Source of the DNA: an uncultured Verrucomicrobiae bacterium
GTDB taxonomy: Bacteria > Verrucomicrobiota > Verrucomicrobiia > Limisphaerales > AAA164-E04
DNA length: 64,000 nt
Reading direction: 5' to 3'
Assembly (NCBI GenBank): GCA_951813855.1
Contig: OX638380.1
Span: 1,628,876-1,692,875, forward strand
Numbering within the stretch: position 1 is the first letter of the stretch; every line of letters starts with the position of its first letter. This document shows, in pieces, positions 1 through 7,480 of this stretch. The notes below the pieces were generated by a model. It saw nothing but the letters and a program-made list of their open reading frames with translations, was not told the origin of the DNA and did no database searches. Both the position numbers and the translations under genes were made by a program.

Positions 1-1
1 G

Positions 2-718
2 GAAGCTGAGGTAAGAATTCGTCAGGGCGCGGATCAGGAAGAGATGCTGGATAGATTGGCCAGGGCACGCCAAGCGAGTATCGAAGCCTCGAATCGACAA
101 CTGGAAGAAATTCAAGACAAGTTGGAGGAAATCGCCTTGGCGGTGCTGGAAACTCAGATCGCCGACCTCAGCGACTTGGACGAAGCTGTTTCCCGCCGGT
201 TGAATTTGGCGGCTCGGGGTACCGTTCGCCAGATCAGGGAAGAGTTGAAGGCCGAAGCCGTAGCGAAGTCGGAACGCCAGCCTCCGGCACAGAACGAACT
301 GGCGCCGGCTAGGGGCCGAGCGCGTTTGCCGGACCTGAATTCAGCGGTTATTCAAGGTTATGCGTTGACTTTTTGGCACCGTATCTTGGTCGGCATGCAG
401 GATTATCCGCTTTTTCGAACGACGATCGAAAAAGCATTATCTCCGGAAGAATTCGCCGACTATCAAACAAGCCAATCCGAGAGGAAAACGTTTCGGCTAA
501 CATCGGACCGCCGGGCCGCTCTGGAAGCCATGGATTTGCGATTGTTATTGAATCAGGAGCAGAGGCGGCACGTCGAATCGTGGTTGGAACGAAGCGATCC
601 CGAACTTTCGGTCCACGATCTCGTGATCGAACTAGCCCGATCGCTTGATCAGGAGTTGCTCACCGAATGGCAACAGACTGAATTATCGCTTTTGACTACC
701 GGGCGATGGGCGAGATAA
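2..718 (+). CDS. Secreted/helical protein of unknown family, C-terminal part (cut by window edge)
   Basis: The frame is open from base 2, so the gene very likely begins left of the window; the first internal ATG is at 44. The product is charged and helix-rich, with many E, Q and R residues. It aligns along its length with the C-terminal half of the protein at 1136-2692: both share an LDEA..RRL.LAA.GTVRQ block, a FW.RIL.G..DYPL.RTTIE block and a SLD.EL..EWQ ending. I do not recognise the family and assign no function. It is the upstream member of a tandem paralogous set whose middle copy is decayed. No catalytic motif or metal site is visible. If its N terminus resembles the paralogue's, it would be exported. 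Confidence 0.75.
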   Translation, partial: EAEVRIRQGADQEEMLDRLARARQASIEASNRQLEEIQDKLEEIALAVLETQIADLSDLDEAVSRRLNLAARGTVRQIREELKAEAVAKSERQPPAQNELAPARGRARLPDLNSAVIQGYALTFWHRILVGMQDYPLFRTTIEKALSPEEFADYQTSQSERKTFRLTSDRRAALEAMDLRLLLNQEQRRHVESWLERSDPELSVHDLVIELARSLDQELLTEWQQTELSLLTTGRWAR

Positions 719-835
719 CGAATCAACGAACGGGTAATATTCGAAATCAATTGGCACCGCAGAGGGCGTGGCCGATTCGTTGGCGTGCCGGTGCAAGGAA
801 ATCGTACAGCCCGGCGTTTTCTCGGCAAAACCGGT

Positions 836-978
836 TATCGCGTCAGAAACAAAAGGGATTGCGTCGAATCGTGGTTGGTCAGGAGGATGTCAAGCTTTCG
901 ATTCCTGAATGGCATCGACGGATGACCGAGTCGCTTGATCGCAAACTGTTTTCCGATCGGCAACGGACTCGGCTCTAA
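836..978 (+). pseudogene. Decayed third copy of the tandem paralogue, C-terminal remnant
   Basis: The DNA from about 836 to the TAA at 976-978 aligns with the last ~45 codons of the gene ending at 718. The stretch around 862-876 is nearly identical to 568-582. One extra base before this stretch and one missing base after it cancel, so the overall frame is kept. The last 33 residues align with the upstream protein without gaps and share D, LS, SLD, L, Q, T and L positions. The sequence from 719 to 835 shows no similarity and no convincing start. I read it as a relic of tandem duplication, not an expressed gene. Confidence 0.6.
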
Positions 979-1135
979 CCGTATCCTATCAGACGGGGAC
1001 GGGCAAAAGTCGGCCAAGCATAGCAATTGAAAAACCCGATTCCCGAAGGAAAGCCGTCGTTATCGAACCGATAAAAGCGAAATGGTACTGTTTGCCCGAA
1101 TGATCGTCGGTTAGTAGATTCGAAGAGAGGATTGA

Positions 1136-2692
1136 ATGATGAAACGTGCGGCATTGATGGGTTGGGCAGTCGGTTGGCTTGGCGTGACGAGCGTTTTGGC
1201 ACAGGTGCAAGTCGAGATCCAAGTGCCGGCACGGGAACCGGGCGTAATCTTCCAGCGTCCTATCGTTCGTCCTTCCGTGACTCCCAATCCCAGAAGGGCA
1301 ATCGAGGCTAAAAATCCGGAACGGGAACGAACGATCCGCTTTCAAATCGCTCAGCTGGTAGGGCAACAATTCGACTTGGACGAATCGCAGGTAGCCAAAT
1401 TGAAAACGGCTTGGGATTCGGAGCCGGTTCCCTTGGTTAAAGAGGATTTTCAGTCCCGACGTTCTCTGAACCGGACGCCCGTCAGGGTTTTGGACGACCT
1501 CTTGCTTTCCCGCGACGGCGTTTTGGCGCTGACTGAGGTATTGGACCGTCGTCAATTGATCGCATTTTTCGAAGCGGTCCAGTCGCGCAAAGATCAGGCG
1601 GTTCTGGCCGCCTCCAATCGCATGGCCTTGGCGGTGGATTCGATATTATGCCTGTTACCGGAGCAACGTGAAAAAGTGGGCATGCAGCTGTGGACTACAA
1701 TTCGCTCAGTACCCTCCAATTCCGAACGATTATTGATGGAACCGGCAAGTCTGTTTAATGCGGCGTATTTTGGAAGAAGTCCGATTTTGGAACAATTGCT
1801 GTCGAAACGGCAAAAGGAAATCTGGAACCTCGTGAAAAGTAATCACTCTCAGATCTGGAGTCTGCTGACCAGGATACGGGCTGTGGCACGGATGAAAGAG
1901 CATCAAGAACGCGTGATTATCCAAGGCGTCGGGCGTCCGGTCGAGAACGAACTCCGGCTGGAACCGCCGCAGCCAGCACTGGATAGACCGGCCAAGATGA
2001 ATCAAACGAGAATCGAAGCCATGGATCGGCATCTGGAAGCGAGAATCGAAGCCGCGAATCTACAGTTGGAAACGACCCAGAACGGGCTGGTAGAAGTTGC
2101 ATTGGCGGGTCTGGAAGCTCATATCGAATCCTTGGGCGAATTGGACGAAGCCACTACCCGGCGGCTGAAATTAGCGGCTCAGGGTACGGTCCGACAGGTC
2201 CGAGAAGAGTTAAAAGCCGAAACATCGGAAAAGTCGGAACTGCAGACTCCTTCACGTGAAGAAAGGGCTCTGGCTGCGGTCCAGGCAAAAATGCTGTTTT
2301 CGACTTCAGGGAAAAGTCAAGGATACTTCTTGTCTTTTTGGCGCCGCATTTTAACCGGCTTGCATGACTATCCGCTTTATCGAACGACGATCGAAGAAGT
2401 TTTGTCTCCGGAAGGTTACGCCGATTATCAGGCGGTGCAGGCCGAGAAGGAGGAGTTTCGGCTGACGGCGGCTCGTAGAGCCGCTCTGGCGGCCTTGGAT
2501 TTGCGGTTGTTGTTAACTCAGGATCAGAAGCGGCACATCGAAACACGGTTGGAGCGAATCGACGCTGAGCTGTCGGTTCTCGGTATGGTATTCGAAGTGG
2601 GCAAGTCGCCCGATAAAGAATTGTTTAACGAATGGCAACGGAACGAATTGACGACACTTTTTGCCGAGCCGAAAGAATTGAATCCCTGGTAG
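1136..2692 (+). CDS. Exported helical protein of unknown function (518 aa)
   Basis: The start is ATG at 1136, preceded by a GAGAGGA ribosome-binding site at about 1125; an ATG follows immediately. Residues 1-22 form a signal peptide (KR, hydrophobic core, VLAQ), so the protein should leave the cytoplasm. The mature part is rich in charged and glutamine residues, with predicted long helices and heptad-like stretches at about 285-360. The C-terminal ~230 residues are a paralogue of the gene at the left edge. No enzyme motif, lipobox or transmembrane helix after the signal peptide is visible. The family is unknown to me; a structural or periplasmic role is only a guess from composition. Confidence 0.8.
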   Translation: MMKRAALMGWAVGWLGVTSVLAQVQVEIQVPAREPGVIFQRPIVRPSVTPNPRRAIEAKNPERERTIRFQIAQLVGQQFDLDESQVAKLKTAWDSEPVPLVKEDFQSRRSLNRTPVRVLDDLLLSRDGVLALTEVLDRRQLIAFFEAVQSRKDQAVLAASNRMALAVDSILCLLPEQREKVGMQLWTTIRSVPSNSERLLMEPASLFNAAYFGRSPILEQLLSKRQKEIWNLVKSNHSQIWSLLTRIRAVARMKEHQERVIIQGVGRPVENELRLEPPQPALDRPAKMNQTRIEAMDRHLEARIEAANLQLETTQNGLVEVALAGLEAHIESLGELDEATTRRLKLAAQGTVRQVREELKAETSEKSELQTPSREERALAAVQAKMLFSTSGKSQGYFLSFWRRILTGLHDYPLYRTTIEEVLSPEGYADYQAVQAEKEEFRLTAARRAALAALDLRLLLTQDQKRHIETRLERIDAELSVLGMVFEVGKSPDKELFNEWQRNELTTLFAEPKELNPW

Positions 2693-3008
2693 TGGTGTAC
2701 TACTCCTTCGACTGAGCTGCTCGGTTCGGGATCCTCGGCAGAGTCCGGATAATCATGATTGCTACCATGTCTCGCGGCGAGACTTCGGGGTGGTATCCCG
2801 AAATCCAGCTCAAGAACAGGATTTTATTTAGTTGCCCGAAATACGCCTTGAGGCGGCAGGGGGTAACGAATGGAGGGCGTAGCCCAACTCAAGTCGGATT
2901 TTCCAGCATGGGCAAGGACTGGTAATTCGCTCAAATCCGCAGTATATGGCCTATTTAAAGTTTTTAGGGAGGAATTATCGTTCCAGCTGCTGTCTACGCT
3001 ATTCCGAA
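2693..3008. other. Intergenic stretch without recognisable gene
   Basis: No coding pattern is supported here. A short interrupted palindrome lies at about 2763-2794, an inner GTCTCG/CGAGAC stem within outer ACCA/TGGT arms. It could be a transcript end structure for the gene ending at 2692, but it lacks a T run. Confidence 0.4.
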
Positions 3009-3230
3009 TTAGGCCCTGATTTTCAAGGACATTCCCAAAAGCTCCAAGGCTTTGTTTTGCAACGGGGTGGGAGTTGTGAACATGCTGAACGAGTTGGAGC
3101 CGGTAATCTTGGTTCGTACTTGTTGTTTGGCTAGACTGGAGAGGGACTGAAGCAAGCCACGAAAATCCTGAACCGGCAAGCCTTCAGTCGTTTGCTTGCT
3201 CGCCACTTTATTTCGGGCGAAATTTTCCAC
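3009..3230 (-). pseudogene. Transposase-like C-terminal fragment (IS1634/IS4-type ending)
   Basis: The minus-strand reading ends with a block resembling the C terminus of IS1634/IS4-type DDE transposases: a LLQSLSSLA stretch followed by TTPTPLQNKALELLG and then a stop. The catalytic part is absent. The 5' end of the fragment runs into the dispersed repeat at 3203-3345, whose minus strand reads ENFARNKV, so the fragment is fused to repeat sequence. Family assignment rests only on the terminal motif and is tentative. Confidence 0.45.
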
Positions 3231-3345
3231 ATTAATCCGGGAGTTATTTGGGGAAGGGCAGCAAGAAGTGACGACCGATTTTCAACGGGCAAAGATGTTA
3301 TAAATTGACTGCTTGGAAAAGAAAATCCGGTTGGGATTCGAGGAA
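3203..3345 (+). repeat. Dispersed repeat, end type A, copy 1
   Basis: This segment starts with TTATTTCGGG, then CACATTAATCCGG and GTTATTTGGGGA, then ATTGACTGCTTGGAAAAGAAAA and TTGGGATTCG. The same order of blocks occurs at 59961-60100 with roughly 80 percent identity by eye. Shorter relatives are at 60101-60152 and, inverted, at 4424-4475. On the minus strand all copies read RIN(V/M)(K/E)N(F/I)(A/T)RN(N/K)V, with several changes at third codon positions, so the repeat may derive from coding DNA or be an element end. Confidence 0.75.
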
Positions 3346-3349
3346 CGGA

Positions 3350-3946
3350 TCAATGGCCTCGCAGCAGGGCGTTCCAGTCTTTAGCCCCCGGAGGCCTCAA
3401 ACGTTGGGCGTTGGGATGACGCTGCAATAACCGAGCGGCGGAATGATCGCCACTTGCGTCAGCGTCGAAAGCGCAAAGGATCCGCTGGAAGTTCCATCGG
3501 CAGAGTCATTGGGGGAGTTGGGAAGTCGTCCCGGCGGAGGAAACGAAGACCGTTCCGCTGCTTCGCAGTTCAGGGAGCGAGCCCTTGGCGGAAAGGGTGT
3601 CGATGGCACTTTCGGGGAGGATAACGGTGTGCGGTTTGGCTTGGTACACGGGCAACCAGAAGTTGCCTTGAGTCTGGCGCGAGCCCCGAGTCAGAGCTCG
3701 GAATCGAAAAAGTCTTCCCGTCTCAGCGACAGCGAGCGCTGGGCACCTTCCTCCGACCGTCAGGAGAACTCCGCGTATAGGTGCCCTGCTATTTGAAACC
3801 ATCGCCTCACTCTGGATGATTCGGGCAATCAAAAAGTAGTTTCTTCTCCCAGATTTTTTAGGTAAGGTGCTCCTCGCAGGAGTAATCGCGCTGCAATAGT
3901 AATTGCATTCCTGCCAAAGCCCGGCGGTGCTAGTGTTACTTGCCAC
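3350..3946 (-). pseudogene. Toprim/DUF3991-type protein, broken (plasmid- or ICE-type relaxase/primase-like)
   Basis: One minus-strand frame runs from 3946 to the TGA at 3350-3352 with a single internal TGA at 3506-3508. In order it shows FRFRALTRGSR and FWL, then ESAIDTLS (the Toprim acidic strand), VSSAGTTSQLP, LCAFDADASGD (the Toprim DxD), RHPNAQRLRP and KDWNALL. This order is diagnostic of DUF3991/Toprim proteins carried on plasmids and integrative elements. The N-terminal portion (3800-3946) is poorly conserved and the relaxase or zinc-finger part normally found upstream is missing. Two more remnants of the same gene are at 15825-16076 and 60265-60630. It is probably non-functional. Confidence 0.7.
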
Positions 3947-3990
3947 TTTATTTCGGGAAATCGTGCGTTTTTATTTTCAGGGTATTTCGG
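3933..3990 (+). repeat. Dispersed repeat, end type B, copy 1
   Basis: The block TTATTTCGGGAAATCGTGC, followed by a TTATT..TTTCAG..TATTTCGG pattern, recurs in inverted orientation at 60661-60716. It shares the outer TTATTTCGGG with type A ends but then diverges. It lies at the 5' side of the Toprim remnant here and also next to the Toprim remnant near 60.6 kb. Confidence 0.65.
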
Positions 3991-4423
3991 TTAAGAATTG
4001 ACCGCGATAGCCATTCTGAGCGGCTGGTCTCGATTGAGTCCTAGCGACACCCATTCCGACTAACCCTGCTCCCCCAATTGCGGACCAGCGGTGCCGACTT
4101 CGTCTCTATCGCTGACACGATCCCATGCTTGCCAGATCGGCTCAAACGTTGGAACCTGAAATGAATCCTACGTGTCTTTAATGCCGACGAAGATGGCAAC
4201 CAAGGCACTGATCGTTTCTTGAGCGACCCCCAGACGCCCAATTCTAGAGATCCCAAGGAGCCAACGACTGGATCGGTATCTTCACCGAGCAGAACTCTCT
4301 TCCCTTGGATCGTCACTCCCAACTAAGACGACTAGTTGATTTTTCTTTTCCAAGCAGTTTTTTCTTGGAACCATGGTCACCTCCAGCATCCGATCGGTAT
4401 CTCGACCATCTCAATTCAAATAT
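3991..4423. other. Intergenic stretch between repeat copies
   Basis: No gene is supported. A minus-strand open frame at 4041-4322 has no start signal, unusual composition and no recognisable motif. The segment 4330-4380 (CTTTTCCAAGCAGT and CCATGGTCAC) is an inverted, weaker match to 60190-60240, part of the repeat system. Confidence 0.4.
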
Positions 4424-4475
4424 CACCCGGATTAATGTGAAAAATTTTGCACGAAATAACGTGGTAAATAACAAG
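4424..4475 (-). repeat. Dispersed repeat, end type A, inverted copy
   Basis: The reverse complement reads TTGTTATTTACCACGTTATT, continuing into TTCGTGC and TTCACATTAATCCGG, and matches 60101-60152. It faces the type A copy at 3203, so the 3.2-4.5 kb region is bounded by inverted ends. The same geometry is seen at 59.96-60.72 kb. Confidence 0.65.
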
Positions 4476-4616
4476 CGAAGTCCGGCGATTTTGTTTTTAT
4501 AAATTATCGTTTACCTGGCAGGCGAATGTTTCCAATTGATAATTACCTACGAAAACATTCGAAAACCCTCTTGATTTATACCTCATCCCAAAAACTGATT
4601 AAATGAAGCTACGGAT

Positions 4617-5726
4617 TCAGGATAATCTCAGTTGCAGTTCCGTTCGCTGTTCCAGCAACCGAGCTGGTTCCAGGATGCCAACCGGAGTAATAATCCCAGT
4701 GATCAGTTCCGGAGGCGTGACGTCGAAACCGGGATTGAACGCCCGGCTGCCGGGACTTGCCACCCGCACGTAAGTCAACTGTCCCTCGGAGGTACTTCCC
4801 CACGCCCCGCACACTTCCTCGTCGCCGCGATCCTCGATCGGGATCTCGTCACCCTTCTCCAGTTCCCAATCCAGGGTGGACAACGGAATTGCCACGTAAA
4901 ACGGGATGCCGTGCCGTTTGGCCAGTACCGCCTTCATATAGGTGCCGATCTTGTTCGCCACTTCCCCCGTTCGAGCCAGAGTGCGGTCGCTACCCACGAT
5001 CACCAAGTCCACCATCCCGCGCTGCATCATATGACCGGCGGCGTTATCCGTAACCACCTGATGGGAAATGCCTTGCTGGCCCATTTCCCAAGCGGTCAGC
5101 GAAGCCCCCTGAGAACGGGGACGCGTTTCCGAACAGTACACGTGAAACCGACGGCCTGCTTCCTGAGCCGCATACATCGGGGCGGTAGCCGTTCCGAAAT
5201 CGACACAGGCCAACCAGCCGGCGTTGCAATGAGTCATCACCCGAGCGCCCTCGGCGATCAGGCCGGCGCCAAGCCGACCGAGGGCGCGGCATCCCTCGAC
5301 GCTTCTTCGAGAGTATTCGACGGCGGCGGCCAACGCGATCGCCTGCCACTCTGTCACGGTCGAACCGGCCGCGCACAATCGCCGCATTTCCTTCAAGGCA
5401 TTGATCGGATCGACCGCCGTCGGCCGCGCCTTGGTCAAGACTTCGTAGACTTCGGCTTCGTGGCGCCGAAACGATTCCAAATCCGTTCCGGAAAATTCCT
5501 TCGTCCCCTGCGCGTAGCCGTAGGCCGCGGTCGCCCCGTTGGCGATCGCCCCGCGAACGACCATATCGGTAATTGCCTGAGCCGTGTCCCGATAAGTCTG
5601 GGCATTGAGGGTCTCGAACCGATGGGGCAGCAACCGCTGCTCGATCAGTTCGACCCGATTGGTCTCCGGATCGTAGGCGACCGTCTCGCAATGTTTCGAC
5701 TTTCCCCCTTCGACTAAAACCTTCAC
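4617..5726 (-). CDS. mtnA: S-methyl-5-thioribose-1-phosphate isomerase (methionine salvage)
   Basis: This cytosolic enzyme of the eIF2B-related fold converts methylthioribose-1-phosphate to methylthioribulose-1-phosphate. Visible family motifs are RGAIANG (residues 58-64, usually RGAPAIG), THCNAG with catalytic Cys167, ETRPRSQGASLTAWE (200-214), TDNAAG, and GSDR with catalytic Asp247 followed by TGEVANKIGTY. The length of 369 residues is close to the usual ~350. The start ATG at 5726 gives MKVLVEGG. No other methionine-salvage gene is adjacent, so a related deoxyribose- or ribose-phosphate isomerase activity cannot be excluded. The gene stands alone on the minus strand. Confidence 0.85.
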   Translation of the reverse strand: MKVLVEGGKSKHCETVAYDPETNRVELIEQRLLPHRFETLNAQTYRDTAQAITDMVVRGAIANGATAAYGYAQGTKEFSGTDLESFRRHEAEVYEVLTKARPTAVDPINALKEMRRLCAAGSTVTEWQAIALAAAVEYSRRSVEGCRALGRLGAGLIAEGARVMTHCNAGWLACVDFGTATAPMYAAQEAGRRFHVYCSETRPRSQGASLTAWEMGQQGISHQVVTDNAAGHMMQRGMVDLVIVGSDRTLARTGEVANKIGTYMKAVLAKRHGIPFYVAIPLSTLDWELEKGDEIPIEDRGDEEVCGAWGSTSEGQLTYVRVASPGSRAFNPGFDVTPPELITGIITPVGILEPARLLEQRTELQLRLS

Positions 5727-6052
5727 GTCAATTCGATCGGATAATTGTTAATTGCCGCTCGCCGGCGATTCGCCGAACGGGAAGCCGACGCCGGCGAAAC
5801 CTCCTCACCCGGGTGAGCTTTGCCGGTTCCGTTTCTTTCCGTCCGGGCCGCAGCCGGACTTTCCGGTTCCCGAAGTTACTTGCCGCTGCCCCGGAACGAA
5901 CCACCGAAGCCGACGGGCAACGATCAGAATCCTCGATCGGCTTGGGACCGATCGGCGGCCAGGTCAAGACCATGGTGTCGCGGGCCACGCCGTTCCGTAA
6001 AAGTTGAACGATACCGGACTCGCGCCCCCGGCTGCTCCGCCGAACGACGGCA
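5727..6052. other. Intergenic stretch, no supported gene
   Basis: This lies between the mtnA start and the stop of the DUF1501 gene. The open frames here (for example minus strand 5728-5988) are arginine- and proline-rich, lack start signals and look like GC-rich background. It should contain the mtnA promoter, but no clear -35/-10 pair stands out. Confidence 0.4.
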
Positions 6053-7480
6053 TCAAGCGATGACCTCGGTAATCGACTGGCCGTGAACGTCGGTCAACCG
6101 CCTTTCGATGCCGTTATGGTAAAAGGTCAACCGCTCGTGATCGATACCCAGCAGATCCAATACCGTGGCGTAAAAATCATAAACGGTCGTCGGATGTTCC
6201 GCCGCCCGGCGTCCGAATTCATCGGTCGCGCCGTAACTCGTGCCCCCTTTGACGCCCGCGCCCAACATCCAAAGGGTGAAGGCGTCGGGATTGTGATCCC
6301 GCCCCGTAGTGCCTTCCTGATGAGTCGGCATCCGGCCGAATTCCGAGGTCCAGATGACCAAGGTGTCGTCCAATAATCCTCGGCTCTTGAGATCGGTGAT
6401 CAACGCCGCCGAAGGCTGATCCAAAATGGGAATATGACGCTCGTAATCGGCTTTGAGCTTTTTGTGAGCGTCCCAATTGAGCAAACCGTCCACGCCCGAA
6501 GCCCGCGAACCGCTATACAGCGTGATAAACCGCACCCCCCGTTCCAGCAAGCGCCGGGCGAGGATGCAGTTCTTGGCGTAAGCGGCTTTGAGCGGATTCG
6601 GATCGTCTACTCCGTACAACTTTTTCGTCCCCACCGATTCGGCGGCGAAGTCCGTCGCCTCCGGAGCCGAAATCTGCATGCGTCCCGCCAGTTCATAGGC
6701 GGCGATTCGAGCCTTCAACTCGGTGATTTCAGGGGAGTCGGCGGCGTGCCGCTGATTAAGCTGCGCTAAAAACCGACGGTAATCCGACTCCGCCTGCGGC
6801 GAATATTCTTCGGGGCTTTGAAGATTGCGAATCGTTTTCTGCGCGTTGAGCGCTACTCCCTGATGTTCGGCCGGCAGGAAACCGGAAGTCCAATTGGCCT
6901 TGCCCGACGGCGGTTCGCCTCGAATGTCGGGAATCACCACGTAAGCCGGAAGGTTCTCGTTGGCGGAACCCAGCGCATAGCTGACCCAGGCGCCGTTCGC
7001 CGGAAAACCGTCGGCGCTGAACCCGGTATTCATGAACACGCAACCGGGACCGTGGGTGTTGGTTTTCGAAGTCAGGGAATGGACGAACGCCATATCGTCG
7101 ACATGAGCGCCAAGATGGGGAAGCATCGATGAAAGGCGTTTGCCAGTCTGGCCGTAAGCCCGGAACTCCCAGGGACTCTTCATCAAATTGCCGTTCTTTC
7201 CCTGAAAGGACAGAAAGGCTCCTTCCTCCGGCAACGGCTGGCCGTGGTGCCGCTCCAACGCCGGTTTGTAATCCCAAGTGTCCACCTGGGATACCGCTCC
7301 CGGACAGAAGATCTGCAGCACTCTTTTCGCCTTGGCCGGATGATGCCGGACAATGGTTTTCGCTGAGCCGATCGATGGCGCGACCAGACTGGCTAAAGCG
7401 ACCCCGGCCAGGCCTTGGCTAACGCTCCCCAAAAAATCCCGTCGAGCGATGAGCTCGTTACCGAAGATAGATGAATTCAT
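6053..7480 (-). CDS. Tat-exported DUF1501 protein (sulfatase-like fold)
   Basis: DUF1501 proteins are exported proteins of the alkaline-phosphatase/sulfatase-like superfamily, common in Planctomycetota and Verrucomicrobiota; their substrate is not established. The N terminus has a twin-arginine signal with RRDFLGS at residues 13-19 and a hydrophobic stretch to about residue 38. Family segments include QVDTWDYKP, FVHSLTSKTNTHGPG, FITLYSGS, NWDAHKKL, TLVIWTSEFGRMP, GRDHNPDAFTLWMLGAGVKGG and TVYDFYATVLDLLGID. The start ATG at 7480 lies inside the upstream DUF1549/1553 gene, a 23-base overlap, so the two are translated together and probably work as a pair. A second such pair is at 38202-43758. 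Confidence 0.9.
   Translation of the reverse strand: MNSSIFGNELIARRDFLGSVSQGLAGVALASLVAPSIGSAKTIVRHHPAKAKRVLQIFCPGAVSQVDTWDYKPALERHHGQPLPEEGAFLSFQGKNGNLMKSPWEFRAYGQTGKRLSSMLPHLGAHVDDMAFVHSLTSKTNTHGPGCVFMNTGFSADGFPANGAWVSYALGSANENLPAYVVIPDIRGEPPSGKANWTSGFLPAEHQGVALNAQKTIRNLQSPEEYSPQAESDYRRFLAQLNQRHAADSPEITELKARIAAYELAGRMQISAPEATDFAAESVGTKKLYGVDDPNPLKAAYAKNCILARRLLERGVRFITLYSGSRASGVDGLLNWDAHKKLKADYERHIPILDQPSAALITDLKSRGLLDDTLVIWTSEFGRMPTHQEGTTGRDHNPDAFTLWMLGAGVKGGTSYGATDEFGRRAAEHPTTVYDFYATVLDLLGIDHERLTFYHNGIERRLTDVHGQSITEVIA

Noticed and set aside
706..978. 90-codon frame between the two paralogues as a real gene
   Set aside because: Only its last ~45 codons match the family and it needs two indels to align; the first part is unrelated background.
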